Part shown: one piece after another, positions 37,383 to 46,099 of the stretch
Numbering within the stretch: the stretch's first letter is position 1
Layout: each line of letters begins with the position of its first letter
Translations under genes and position numbers: made by a program
Notes under the pieces: model-generated
Databases searched by the model: none
Told to the model about the DNA's origin: nothing
What the model saw: only the letters and a program-made list of their open reading frames with translations
Source: Anaerolineales bacterium
GTDB lineage: Bacteria; Chloroflexota; Anaerolineae; Anaerolineales; Villigracilaceae
Assembly: GCA_030583905.1 (NCBI GenBank)
Contig: CP129481.1
Location: 2,324,136 to 2,388,135 of the forward strand
Length of the DNA: 64,000 bases
Reading direction: 5' to 3'

Positions 37383-38082
37383 TGATCGGCAGTCTGACGC
37401 TCATGCGCCGGACATCATCTCCATTGCGCGGCGAGACCTTGAGCACCAGCACGCTGATATCGTCGGCGGGGCGGTTGTCGTCGAGGCGGACGGCTTGCTC
37501 GAGCAGGGCATCCGCGAGCTGCTGCGGGTGCGGGTCCTGGTCTTCCAGCATCGAGCGGATCGCCTGGCGGATGTCCATCGGTTGTCCGCGCCGCTCACCG
37601 GCATGAGAGATGCCGTCACTGAAGATCACGATGAACAGCCCTGCTTCGATCTGGAGTTCCGTAATGACCGGGCGCACATTCCGCGACGTTCCAAGCGACA
37701 CGCTTTCTTCATGCTGCGCGTCGATTTCGTCGTCGCGGCAGATGAACATTGGAGCGGGATTATTACGCGTCAGCACGATGGTCTTGCTGTGCAGGTCCAC
37801 CGAAGCGATGTTCAACGTGCAGGTGACTTTCCCTGCTTTGTCCGCGAACAGCGCGTCCGAGGCGGCACGTGCCGCCGCGCCATCCCGAACACCCTCGGCG
37901 ATCAAGCCGATCACCTTGCGGACGACCATCATCGAGACGGCTTTCGCGCCGCGTCCGCTGGTCTGTCCGTCCGCTAAAACAACGGAAAGCCCGCCGGTGG
38001 GGCGTTCGATCACCTCCAGCGTGTCGCCGCTTTCGGAAACCGCATACTTGTTGATCTTTGCGACCGCGATTTGAACTTCCAT
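37375..38082 (-). CDS. PP2C/SpoIIE-type serine phosphatase
   Basis: 235 residues. Metal-binding motifs of the PPM family are recognisable: SVVLADGQTSGRG near residues 33-45, VIFSDGISHAGE near 155-166 and ADDISVLVLK near 216-225. It is a lone catalytic domain without sensor. These enzymes dephosphorylate anti-anti-sigma factors or other phosphoserine proteins. No partner kinase or STAS protein is adjacent. It is coupled to the TrkA-type channel gene, so the channel or its regulator may be a target (inference). Confidence 0.82.
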   Translation of the reverse strand: MEVQIAVAKINKYAVSESGDTLEVIERPTGGLSVVLADGQTSGRGAKAVSMMVVRKVIGLIAEGVRDGAAARAASDALFADKAGKVTCTLNIASVDLHSKTIVLTRNNPAPMFICRDDEIDAQHEESVSLGTSRNVRPVITELQIEAGLFIVIFSDGISHAGERRGQPMDIRQAIRSMLEDQDPHPQQLADALLEQAVRLDDNRPADDISVLVLKVSPRNGDDVRRMSVRLPINA

Positions 38083-38114
38083 GCCCTCATTTTACTATGG
38101 GATTTATTCGGTGT

Positions 38115-39371
38115 TCACTCGCTCCAGGCTCGAATGTGCGCGCCGCGATTATCCTGCCAGGCGAGCAATATCCGCCCGGTGGATGCGGCGATCAGGGACG
38201 GCATGCGGACGGAGCCGTTTGCCTGATCCGCTATCACCAATTCCAGGGGCGCGGAGAAGGTGGTGCCGCCATCGTCCGAAACTGCATAGCTGATCGTTTG
38301 ATCGGCGGTTCCGTGGAGTTCCCAAGCAAGATGAATGCGCCCGTTCATATCCACCGCAAGGGACGGCATCGTCTGATGTGCATCCGCGTCCGGATTGATC
38401 TTCAGGTTTGGGCTGAACGACCGTCCCATATCCGTTGAGACCGAAAACCAGACGCTGCCATTGTAGGGTTTGTTGGGTTCGGATCGGCGTCCATCCATCC
38501 ATGCGATGTACAACGTATCCGAGAACGAAACAAGGGACGGACCTGCGATCGGACAGGCGTTCAAATACCAGTGTTCGTCGCTGACGCGGGTGAATGGATT
38601 GAAAGTCCGCCCGCTGTCCGTGGATGCTGCGACGACAATATCCCGGATGTCATTGCCGTCTGCCTGTGGTTCAAGGCTTCGATAGGCAATGGAAATTTGA
38701 CCATTCTTTAAAAGCATACTGGGTTGACAGCATTCGCAAGCGCCATCCCCAATGGTCTGTGTTTCAACGAACGTCTCACCGGCGTCTTCCGAATAGGTAA
38801 ATCGCAGGGTCCCATCCTTTAACCATGCCAGATACGGATTTCCGCCCTCGTCAAACAAGGTCTGAACCATGACAATTTCGTGTCCCTCGTCAACGGTGAC
38901 TTGAACAGGCTGGGAGAAGGTCATCCCGCCGTCCGCGGATCTTGCATACCAGACGGTTGCGCTCATGTAATCGCTTGCCGGTTCCAGCCATGCCGCGGCG
39001 ACAACATCCTCGCCGTGCACGGCTATTGCCGGACGTTCCACAGGCAGGACATGCGCCGCGATATCCGCGCTGGTGGGAACCGGTTCGTTAAATGTTTCTC
39101 CGCCATCGGTGGAGGACGCGATCAGAATACTTTGTCCTGATCCCAGTGCGGCGTACACCTTCCCGTTCGGAGTGACAGCCAACGCGATCGAACGGGCGCT
39201 GGGAAAATCAACAACGGATGCTTCGGGTGCCTGACTTACGACGGTTTCTGGCACTTCCGTCTCAGCGGCAATTTCTGGTGCGCAGGAAGCCAGCGCAGTT
39301 GTTAATGCGAGAAGAGCCAGCCCGATGCCTTTTCTGAACAAAAAGGTGATGAATCGTATCCGATTTTCCAT
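38115..39371 (-). CDS. Sialidase-like (Asp-box) lipoprotein
   Basis: 418 residues from MENRIRF, chosen because the signal peptide with lipobox LASC (Cys30) begins there. Six Asp-box motifs are spaced along the chain (SSTDGGETF, SADGGMTF, SEDAGETF, STDSGRTF, STDMGRSF, SDDGGTTF), which predicts a six-bladed beta-propeller. Asp-boxes occur in sialidases but also in non-enzymatic propellers. I do not see the arginine triad or Tyr/Glu needed for sialidase with confidence, so the function is open. It lies 32 bp upstream of the phosphatase gene, on the same strand. Confidence 0.82.
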   Translation of the reverse strand: MENRIRFITFLFRKGIGLALLALTTALASCAPEIAAETEVPETVVSQAPEASVVDFPSARSIALAVTPNGKVYAALGSGQSILIASSTDGGETFNEPVPTSADIAAHVLPVERPAIAVHGEDVVAAAWLEPASDYMSATVWYARSADGGMTFSQPVQVTVDEGHEIVMVQTLFDEGGNPYLAWLKDGTLRFTYSEDAGETFVETQTIGDGACECCQPSMLLKNGQISIAYRSLEPQADGNDIRDIVVAASTDSGRTFNPFTRVSDEHWYLNACPIAGPSLVSFSDTLYIAWMDGRRSEPNKPYNGSVWFSVSTDMGRSFSPNLKINPDADAHQTMPSLAVDMNGRIHLAWELHGTADQTISYAVSDDGGTTFSAPLELVIADQANGSVRMPSLIAASTGRILLAWQDNRGAHIRAWSE

Positions 39372-39397
39372 GGTCCGGATTTTACACCCAAACCGCC

Positions 39398-39426
39398 TTG
39401 ACGGTACCGCCTCCTCCATATATAAT
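39398..39426 (+). promoter_or_regulatory. Strong sigma70 promoter of rpmF
   Basis: TTGACG, exactly 17 bp, then TATAAT. This is the closest match to consensus found in the window and suits a ribosomal-protein gene. Confidence 0.85.
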
Positions 39427-39452
39427 CAGCCCGCTTCGTTCAAAACCAAACC

Positions 39453-39474
39453 AGACGGGCAGATGCGCCCGTCT
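39453..39474 (+). promoter_or_regulatory. Leader hairpin of rpmF
   Basis: agacgggc/gcccgtct with a 6-nt loop in the 5' untranslated region, followed by a pyrimidine-rich stretch, before AAAGGAGAAAG and the ATG. It may control ribosomal-protein expression. Confidence 0.4.
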
Positions 39475-39500
39475 TCTGTCTGTATAAAGGAGAAAGTTTC

Positions 39501-39701
39501 ATGACCCCACATCCCAAGCGCAAACACTCAAAAGGACGCCGCGACCGCCGTCGTTCACAGGATGCTTTGTCGGCAGTGAGCACTGTCGTCTGTTCCAACT
39601 GCGGCAACAAGCGCCTTCCGCACACCGTCTGCCCCACCTGCGGTTTCTACAAGGGACGCGAAGTCGTCGAGCCCAAAAAAGAGAAGAAACCCAACGAGTA
39701 G
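39501..39701 (+). CDS. rpmF: 50S ribosomal protein L32
   Basis: 66 residues. The basic N-terminus PKRKHSKGRRDRRRSQDAL matches L32. It is followed by a zinc ribbon with two CxxC pairs (CSNC and CPTC) around residues 31-47. It is part of the large ribosomal subunit. The cysteine-containing form depends on zinc. The placement directly before fabD is the usual one (L32 next to the fatty-acid synthesis genes), although here a terminator separates the two. Confidence 0.97.
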   Translation: MTPHPKRKHSKGRRDRRRSQDALSAVSTVVCSNCGNKRLPHTVCPTCGFYKGREVVEPKKEKKPNE

Positions 39702-39720
39702 GGAATTTTCCCCGCCCGCA

Positions 39721-39756
39721 AAACGGGTCGTGACATTCACGACCCGTTTGTGTTTT
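39721..39756 (+). terminator. Intrinsic terminator after rpmF
   Basis: 12-bp perfect arms (aaacgggtcgtg) with a 5-nt loop, then GTGTTTTAAT. It lies 20 bp past the rpmF stop and before fabD, so fabD expression needs read-through or its own promoter. Confidence 0.85.
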
Positions 39757-39775
39757 AATCTTCATTGGAGGCTGT

Positions 39776-40717
39776 ATGAAACTCAACCCGATAACCACTG
39801 CATTCATCTTTCCCGGTCAGGGCTCGCAAGCCGTCGGCATGGGGAAAGACCTCGCCGGGCAATATTCCATTGCAAAGCAGACCTTTGAAGAGGCGGACGC
39901 CGTCCTCGGTTTTTCGCTTTCGGAACTGATGTGGAACGGACCGGACTCGGACTTAAACGACACGCTCAACACCCAGCCCGCGCTCTACATCCATTCGCTT
40001 GCCGCCTTTCGGACCTTTTCGCATCTTTACCCCGACTTTATGCCTGCTTCACTTGCCGGGCATTCTCTTGGCGAACTGTCTGCTCTCGCCGCCGCTGGAG
40101 CCGTTTCCTTCGAAGACGGATTACGGCTTGTCCGCAGGCGCGGCGAACTGATGAAACGCGCCGGGGAACTTGCGCCCGGCGGCATGGCTGCCATCCTCGG
40201 CATGGACATTCCCGCGCTGGATAAAGTCTGCGCCGAAGCCAGTACGCCGGATGAACTCGTACAGGTGGCAAACGATAACTGCCCGGGGCAGGTGGTCATC
40301 TCCGGGGCAAAAGCCGCCGTGGAGCGTGCCGTGGAAGGCGCGAAAACCGCGGGCGCAAAACGCGCCAAGCCGTTGGCGGTTTCCATTGCGGCGCACTCAC
40401 CGTTGATGGACTCCATTCAGGCGGAATGGAATCAGGCAGTGGACGCTGCGACCTTTACTGATTTGAAGATCCCGGTCATTGGCAATGTCCATGCCTCGGC
40501 GTTGAAGACCGCCGGGGAAGCCCGCGCCGATATCAAAGCCCAGATGCAGTCCCGTGTGCGCTGGACAGATTCGGTCAAGGCGATGTCTGAAATGGGAATA
40601 TCCGCCTTCGTAGAGGTCGGTTCTGGGACCGTATTGGGGGGTCTGGTCAAGCGGATTGCCAGTGAAGCGGTGAATTATCCGCTCGGCAGCCCGCAGGATT
40701 TTTCTGCATTGGAATAG
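39776..40717 (+). CDS. fabD: Malonyl-CoA:ACP transacylase
   Basis: 313 residues with TTGGAGG before the ATG. The motif GQGSQAVGMG lies at residues ~15-24 and the nucleophile motif AGHSLGE near residue 95. Further signatures are QVVISGAK near 180 and AAHSPLM near 207, whose His pairs with the catalytic Ser. It transfers malonyl from CoA to acyl carrier protein at the start of type II fatty acid synthesis. Length is normal. Confidence 0.97.
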   Translation: MKLNPITTAFIFPGQGSQAVGMGKDLAGQYSIAKQTFEEADAVLGFSLSELMWNGPDSDLNDTLNTQPALYIHSLAAFRTFSHLYPDFMPASLAGHSLGELSALAAAGAVSFEDGLRLVRRRGELMKRAGELAPGGMAAILGMDIPALDKVCAEASTPDELVQVANDNCPGQVVISGAKAAVERAVEGAKTAGAKRAKPLAVSIAAHSPLMDSIQAEWNQAVDAATFTDLKIPVIGNVHASALKTAGEARADIKAQMQSRVRWTDSVKAMSEMGISAFVEVGSGTVLGGLVKRIASEAVNYPLGSPQDFSALE

Positions 40718-40753
40718 GATCGTGGATTCTGGCGTCCGACCATTGGGTACAAA

Positions 40754-41977
40754 ATGAAGAAAACATTGTCGCTTTTCCTGCTTGTCACCGTTCTACTGGT
40801 CTCCTGTGAGCCCATGGCGGAAACGCCGTATTTTCCTCCGACACAGATCCCATTTTACGAATCTGAGACGCCTCCGCCGATCATTGTGCCGGTCACGGAA
40901 ACGCCTTTCATTGAACTTCCGATCACGGGCACGCCGCCGATCATTGTCCCAGCCGATGACACGCCGACCCTGCTTCCTGTTAAAAAATGGTGGGACATCT
41001 ATTTCACCGATCCATTGACCATAAAGGATTCCAATAACCCTGCCGGTTCTGTGGAAGAAAGATTGATCCAGTTCATCAATGGAGCGCAGACCAGCATTCA
41101 TATCGCGGGATTTGAGTTCAGCCTTACGCGTGTGGCGGATGCGTTGATCGCGGCGAAGAACCGCGGCGTGGATGTGAAGTGGATGGCGGACGACAAGAAC
41201 GGCACGCAGTACGACACCCAGCCCGGGCGCGGACAATTCTCCATGTTGACAGCGGCAGGCATCGAGGTCAAGGACGATGCGCGTTCGGCGTTGATGCACA
41301 ATAAATTTTGGATCTTCGACCGTCAGATCGTGTGGACAGGTTCCACGAACGCGACGGTCAATGGGGTTTACAAACAGAATAATAACGTGCTAGTCATCCG
41401 TTCTCCCGAAGTTGCATATATCTTTGAACGCGAGTTCCTGGAGATGTGGAACGGGCAGTTCGGTCCGCGCGCGCCGTCCACGGTGGGCAGCCAGTGGGCG
41501 ATCCTGGACGGCACACCTATTCAGGTGTTGTTCTCGCCCGAAGATAAGGCGATGGCGAACCTGATCGCGCTGGTGCGGGATGCGGAAGTGAGCGTCCGTT
41601 TTCTGGCGTTCAGCTTTACGGATTCGGCGCTGGCACAGATGATGGTGGAGCGGGCGCGCGCAGGCGTGGATGTGCGCGGGATCTTCGAGACGTTTGGAAG
41701 CGCCGGTATGAGTTCGGAGTTGAAGACCCTTTGGTGCGCAGGGCTGCCTGTGCGCCAGGATGGGAATGCAAGTTTTTTGCATCACAAGGTCATCATCGTG
41801 GACGACAGCATTGTGGTGACGGGGTCTCTGAATTTCTCGGCGAATGCGGATGGTGTGAACGAGGAGAATGTGGTCATTTTGGATAATGCCGAGATCGCTG
41901 CACTGTATTTGCAGGAATTCGAGGTGCTGTGGGGGCAGTCGAACACCGTGGGCGCGGGGACCTTTACCTGCCCGTGA
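40754..41977 (+). CDS. Phospholipase D-like lipoprotein with two HKD motifs
   Basis: 407 residues. Lipobox LVSC (Cys18), then a Pro/Thr-rich spacer (PPPIIVPVTETPF) of about 60 residues. There are two phospholipase D half-domains: MHNKFWIFDRQIVWTGSTN near residue 180 and LHHKVIIVDDSIVVTGSLN near residue 342. Both keep HxKxxxxD and GS-N. Enzymes of this fold cleave phosphodiesters, including phospholipids or DNA (Nuc-like). Being anchored outside the membrane, it probably acts on extracellular phospholipid or nucleic acid. It stands alone between fabD and the aminotransferase operon. Confidence 0.92.
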   Translation: MKKTLSLFLLVTVLLVSCEPMAETPYFPPTQIPFYESETPPPIIVPVTETPFIELPITGTPPIIVPADDTPTLLPVKKWWDIYFTDPLTIKDSNNPAGSVEERLIQFINGAQTSIHIAGFEFSLTRVADALIAAKNRGVDVKWMADDKNGTQYDTQPGRGQFSMLTAAGIEVKDDARSALMHNKFWIFDRQIVWTGSTNATVNGVYKQNNNVLVIRSPEVAYIFEREFLEMWNGQFGPRAPSTVGSQWAILDGTPIQVLFSPEDKAMANLIALVRDAEVSVRFLAFSFTDSALAQMMVERARAGVDVRGIFETFGSAGMSSELKTLWCAGLPVRQDGNASFLHHKVIIVDDSIVVTGSLNFSANADGVNEENVVILDNAEIAALYLQEFEVLWGQSNTVGAGTFTCP

Positions 41978-42051
41978 GTCATAGGTTCCTGATTACATTC
42001 ATTTGTCAATCTTGTTATCTTCGTTCGGGGGGCTTGCTTTGGGCGGTATAG

Positions 42052-42057
42052 TATAAT
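42052..42057 (+). promoter_or_regulatory. -10 element of the aminotransferase-pckA string
   Basis: TATAAT followed by GGCGGCATG. The predicted start of RNA falls at or next to the ATG at 42064. No good -35 seen. Confidence 0.5.
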
Positions 42058-42063
42058 GGCGGC

Positions 42064-42165
42064 ATGAATGTCCTGCCTGGCAATAGAATTGTCAGCGCCG
42101 CTTCATGTGCGGTTATGGAGTTGTATCTGGTTGGAGAGACGTATCTGACCAGATTTTGTTTTTAA
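42064..42165 (+). CDS. Possible 33-residue leader peptide
   Basis: An open frame starting 6 nt after the -10 hexamer, which would make it leaderless. It ends with TAA at 42163, immediately at the T run of a terminator-like hairpin. The peptide (MNVLPGNRIVSAAS...) has no recognisable function. Its position suggests that its translation could influence the hairpin. It may be chance. Confidence 0.3.
   Translation: MNVLPGNRIVSAASCAVMELYLVGETYLTRFCF
42125..42163 (+). promoter_or_regulatory. Terminator-like hairpin in leader (possible attenuator)
   Basis: Arms atctggt/accagat with a 16-nt loop, followed by tttgttttt. It lies between the -10 element and the aminotransferase start, overlapping the end of the leader frame. 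Confidence 0.4.
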
Positions 42166-42227
42166 TTGAGAACCATGGGCGGCGCACAATGAATGATGTT
42201 CCACCGCCCGCCATTAAAAGGAGAACC

Positions 42228-43445
42228 ATGAAACTAAGCAAACTTGCAAGCGAGATCGTAGAATCTCCAACGCTGGCTTTGAATGAGGAGGCGCGTATAC
42301 TGCGCGAGCGCGGCGAAGCGGTCATCAATCTTGGGATCGGTGAGCCGAAGAATAAGACGCCGATCGCGGCGATGCTTGCCTCCGGGGCGAAGTTATCCAG
42401 CGGGGAAGTGAAATACACCCCGCCCGACGGTTTGCCGTCCATGAAGAAGGCGGTCATCCGCTATACGGAGGAGAACTACGACCGCCTCGTTGCGCCCGAG
42501 AACGTGATCATCACGAACGGGGCGAAGCAATCGCTCTATAATATTTTCTATTCCATTTTGAATCCGCAGGATGAGGTCATCATCGTTGCGCCGTACTGGG
42601 TGTCGTATCCTGAAATGATCAGGATGTGCATGGGAATTCCGGTTGTCGTCACACCTGAAGATGGGACGTTCACACCGCGCTTCGAAGACATCGAACGGGC
42701 AGTGACCTCCTCCACAAGGGCGATCGTCATTAACAGCCCGAACAATCCATCCGGGGCGATCTATCCTGCTGAGTTGCTCTCGAAGCTTGTGGACCTGTGC
42801 GAGCGCAAGGGTATTTACATGGTTTGTGATGACATCTATCATAAACTGACCTTTAATGGCAACGTTGCGCCGCCTGCGTATTCCTTCACGAAAAAGGATA
42901 TCGAAGATTCACACATCATCGTGGTCAACGGCGTGGCGAAGTTGTATGGCATGACCGGTTTCCGTATCGGCTGGGTGGTTGCGCCGAAACAATTGGTCCG
43001 CGTGATGACCAATGTGCTCGCACAGACGACTTCCTGCGTGTCACCCATCGCGCAGGCGGCGGCGGAGGGGGCGCTGAACGGCTTGCAGTCCGTAGTGGAG
43101 GCGCTGCGCCTGCAGATCCAGAACAACCGCGATGTCGTCCTGCAGGAGATGAAAACCTTCAACGGCGCGCGTCTCATCGAGCCGCAGGGGACCTTCTATG
43201 CCCTGCCGGACCTGCGTGCGTTCAATACTAATTCAGTGGAAGTTTCGAAGTTCCTGCTGAAAAAAGCGATGGTGGTGACCGTACCCGGCAAGGAATTCGG
43301 CATGGAGGGGCACATCCGCATTTCGTTTGCAGGCAGCGTGAAGGACATCACTGAGGGCATTGCGCGCATCAAATGGGCGCTGGATGCCACGTCACCGAAT
43401 GAGATCTATATTGGTGAAAAGAAAATGATCCGGGATTGGATGTAG
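42228..43445 (+). CDS. Pyridoxal-phosphate aminotransferase, class I (aspartate-type)
   Basis: 405 residues from MKLSKLASE, with AAAAGGAGAA before the ATG; the longer frame from 42105 crosses the leader. Recognised motifs are NLGIGEP near the N-terminus, INSPNNPSG near residue 170 and VNGVAKLYGMTGFRIGW near 235, in which the Lys should bind PLP. Members of this group mostly convert aspartate and 2-oxoglutarate to oxaloacetate and glutamate. The next gene, pckA, uses oxaloacetate and starts 2 bp after this stop. The pair could therefore route aspartate carbon into phosphoenolpyruvate. Confidence 0.93.
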   Translation: MKLSKLASEIVESPTLALNEEARILRERGEAVINLGIGEPKNKTPIAAMLASGAKLSSGEVKYTPPDGLPSMKKAVIRYTEENYDRLVAPENVIITNGAKQSLYNIFYSILNPQDEVIIVAPYWVSYPEMIRMCMGIPVVVTPEDGTFTPRFEDIERAVTSSTRAIVINSPNNPSGAIYPAELLSKLVDLCERKGIYMVCDDIYHKLTFNGNVAPPAYSFTKKDIEDSHIIVVNGVAKLYGMTGFRIGWVVAPKQLVRVMTNVLAQTTSCVSPIAQAAAEGALNGLQSVVEALRLQIQNNRDVVLQEMKTFNGARLIEPQGTFYALPDLRAFNTNSVEVSKFLLKKAMVVTVPGKEFGMEGHIRISFAGSVKDITEGIARIKWALDATSPNEIYIGEKKMIRDWM

Positions 43446-43447
43446 CC

Positions 43448-45094
43448 ATGAACAATTTACTTAATATCAAAACCCCTGCCGAAACCATTGCCCAGACCCG
43501 CAAGGCGGATTACAACCTATCCAATATTGGTGTTGGAAACCTGCGGCTTGCATATTGGAACCTTCCGACCGAAGCATTGGTGGAAGAGGCGGCATTCCGC
43601 GGCGAAGGCGCATTGGTCGCGGGCGGACCCTACGCAGCGTTCACGGGAAAGCACACTGCCCGCAGTGCGAATGATAAATTCGTTGTCCGTCACGTCGATT
43701 CGGAGAACAACGTTTGGTGGGGCGTGTATAACCGCCCGTTCGATCAGGAAAAATTCGAACTGCTATACAGCCGCATGTTGGGCTTCCTGCAGGGACGCGA
43801 TGCCTTCGTGCAGGATGTCTATGCCGGCGCGGATGAGGCATATCGTCTGCCCGTGCGCATCGTGACCGAACTGGCGTGGCACAGTCATTTTGTGCGCAAT
43901 ATGTTCATCCTGCCGCAGTCGCTGGAAGAGTACAAACGCTTCGTGCCTGAATTTACCATCATCGCCATGCCGTCTTTCAAAGGCGCACCCGCCGTGGATG
44001 GAACGAACAGCGAGACATTCATTTGTCTGTCCTTCGAGCGTAAACTCGCCGTCATCGGCAATTCCGCATATGCGGGCGAGATCAAGAAATCCGTGTTCAC
44101 GATTCTGAATTACCTGCTCCCGCTGGAAGGTGTGCTCCCGATGCACTGTTCGGCGAATGTCAATCCTGACGATTCGAACGATGTGGCGTTGTTCTTTGGA
44201 CTAAGCGGGACGGGTAAGACCACGCTGTCGGCGGACCCCAAACGCCGCCTCATCGGGGACGATGAGCATGGCTGGAGCGATGACGGCGTGTTCAACTTTG
44301 AAGGCGGATGCTACGCCAAGGTCATTGGGCTTTCGGAATCTGCCGAGCCTGAAATTTATGCGACCACAAAGCGTTTTGGCACGATCCTCGAAAATGTGAC
44401 CTATGACCCCGTCACACGCCTCATTGACTTGGACGATGACACGGTCACCGAAAATACGCGCGCGTCCTATCCGCTGGAATTCATTGCGAACGCTGTCCCT
44501 GAGAAAAAGGCTGGGCACCCTAAAAACGTCATCCTCCTGACGTGTGATGCGAGCGGCGTCATGCCGCCCATTGCACGCTTGACCCCGGATCAGGCGTTGT
44601 ATCAGTTCATCAGCGGGTACACATCCAAGATCGCAGGTACGGAAGTGGGACTGGGCAAAGAACCGGAGATCACCTTCAGCGCATGTTTCGGCGGGCCGTT
44701 CATGGTGCATCATCCCTATAAATATGCGGAACTGCTCAAGCGCAAGATCGAACGTTACGGCGCAACCTGCTGGCTGGTCAATACAGGCTGGGTGGGCGGA
44801 CCGTATGGCGTGGGCAAGCGCATTTCCATTAAGTACACGCGCGCATTATTGAATGCCGCACTGGATGGGAGGTTGAATACAGTCGAATACAAAAAAGATC
44901 CCATCTTTGGTTTTGAAGTGCCGATGACCTGCCCGAACGTGCCTGATGAAGTATTGGACCCGTCCTCTTCATGGCACGACAGGAAGGAATACGACAGGCG
45001 TTACAAAGACCTTGCCATGCGCTTCATCCAGAATTTTGGCAAATTCACCGACGGCACGCCGAGGGAAGTGGTTGAAGCCGGACCGAAGGTGTAG
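43448..45094 (+). CDS. pckA: Phosphoenolpyruvate carboxykinase (ATP)
   Basis: 548 residues from MNNLLNIK; a start four codons earlier would overlap the aminotransferase stop. Motifs are PEPCK Walker A GLSGTGKTTLS near residue 252, DDEHGWSDDGVFNFEGGCYAK with its metal and substrate ligands near 275-290, and the RxSYP segment (ENTRASYPLEFI) near 335. It converts oxaloacetate and ATP to phosphoenolpyruvate, CO2 and ADP. It is tightly coupled to the aminotransferase upstream. Length is typical for the ATP-dependent class. Confidence 0.97.
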   Translation: MNNLLNIKTPAETIAQTRKADYNLSNIGVGNLRLAYWNLPTEALVEEAAFRGEGALVAGGPYAAFTGKHTARSANDKFVVRHVDSENNVWWGVYNRPFDQEKFELLYSRMLGFLQGRDAFVQDVYAGADEAYRLPVRIVTELAWHSHFVRNMFILPQSLEEYKRFVPEFTIIAMPSFKGAPAVDGTNSETFICLSFERKLAVIGNSAYAGEIKKSVFTILNYLLPLEGVLPMHCSANVNPDDSNDVALFFGLSGTGKTTLSADPKRRLIGDDEHGWSDDGVFNFEGGCYAKVIGLSESAEPEIYATTKRFGTILENVTYDPVTRLIDLDDDTVTENTRASYPLEFIANAVPEKKAGHPKNVILLTCDASGVMPPIARLTPDQALYQFISGYTSKIAGTEVGLGKEPEITFSACFGGPFMVHHPYKYAELLKRKIERYGATCWLVNTGWVGGPYGVGKRISIKYTRALLNAALDGRLNTVEYKKDPIFGFEVPMTCPNVPDEVLDPSSSWHDRKEYDRRYKDLAMRFIQNFGKFTDGTPREVVEAGPKV

Positions 45095-45103
45095 AATAAT
45101 CGA

Positions 45104-46030
45104 GTGAAAGATCAACTGGCTGACCGGCGGTTTCTTGTCCGCTTTGCATGGGTCTCCATTGGCGCGGCGGTACTTACCATCGGCTTGAAAACCGCCGCCT
45201 ATTTCCTGACGGGTTCCGTCGGTCTGCTTTCGGATGCGTTGGAGTCGCTGGTGAATTTGGCTGGCGCGTTGATGGCGCTCGCCATGTTGACCGTCGCCGC
45301 CCGCCCTGCCGATGAAGACCATGCCTATGGGCACAGCAAGGCGGAATATTTTTCCAGCGGACTGGAAGGCGGGCTGATTCTGATCGCCGCGTTGAGTATT
45401 ATTTATGCCGCGTTCCCGCGCTTGATCGAGCCTCAGCCTTTGGAACAGGTCGGCTTGGGCTTGGGGGTGTCTGTGGCTGCATCGGTGATTAATCTGGTGA
45501 CGGCACTTTATCTATTGCGGGCGGGCAAAAAGTACAACTCCATTACGCTTCAGGCGAACGCCCAGCACCTGCTGACCGATGTATGGACGTCCGTTGGCGT
45601 GCTTGTAGGAGTCGGCTTGGTCGCACTCACAGGCTGGCAGCGGCTTGACCCAATTGTCGCCATGCTTGTGGCGGGGAACATCATCTGGCATGGCTGGCGC
45701 ATCGTGCGCGAGTCTGTGCTGGGCTTGATGGACACTGCGCTTTCCGCGGGCGAATTGGAGATTTTGAAGAGCACGCTCACTCCGTACATGCAAAACGGCG
45801 TTCAGTATCATGCCTTGCGTACGCGCCAATCCGGGGCGCGGAAGTTCGCCTCCCTGCATGTGCTTGTCCCCGACACATGGACGGTCCAGCGCGGGCATCA
45901 CCTGCTCGAAAAGATCGAAGCCGACATCCGCCGCGCACTGCCGGGCATTACCGTATTTACCCACCTCGAACCGCTTGGCGACCCCGCCTCATGGGAGGAT
46001 ACGAAACTGGACCGCGAAGACGTATTCTGA
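45104..46030 (+). CDS. Cation diffusion facilitator metal efflux protein
   Basis: 308 residues, GTG start 9 bp after the pckA stop. Six predicted helices. The helix 2 signature [22 protein letters not shown] is followed by [36 protein letters not shown] in helix 5 carries the second metal-binding HxxxD pair. A cytoplasmic C-terminal domain of about 95 residues contains the usual dimerisation His region ([24 protein letters not shown]). It exports divalent metal (Zn, Fe, Mn or Cd) by proton exchange; the metal is not certain. It sits at the end of the aminotransferase-pckA string. Confidence 0.93.
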   Translation: MKDQLADRRFLVRFAWVSIGAAVLTIGLKTAAYFLTGSVGLLSDALESLVNLAGALMALAMLTVAARPADEDHAYGHSKAEYFSSGLEGGLILIAALSIIYAAFPRLIEPQPLEQVGLGLGVSVAASVINLVTALYLLRAGKKYNSITLQANAQHLLTDVWTSVGVLVGVGLVALTGWQRLDPIVAMLVAGNIIWHGWRIVRESVLGLMDTALSAGELEILKSTLTPYMQNGVQYHALRTRQSGARKFASLHVLVPDTWTVQRGHHLLEKIEADIRRALPGITVFTHLEPLGDPASWEDTKLDREDVF

Positions 46031-46054
46031 CATCCATATTGATTCGAGATCAAA

Positions 46055-46087
46055 AAAGACCTCCGGGCGTTTTGCCCGGAGGTCTTT
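46055..46087. terminator. Bidirectional terminator
   Basis: 14-bp perfect arms (aaagacctccgggc) with a 5-nt loop, A run before and T run after. It lies between the convergent genes ending at 46030 and 46100. Confidence 0.9.
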
Positions 46088-46099
46088 GCTGTTCAAATC

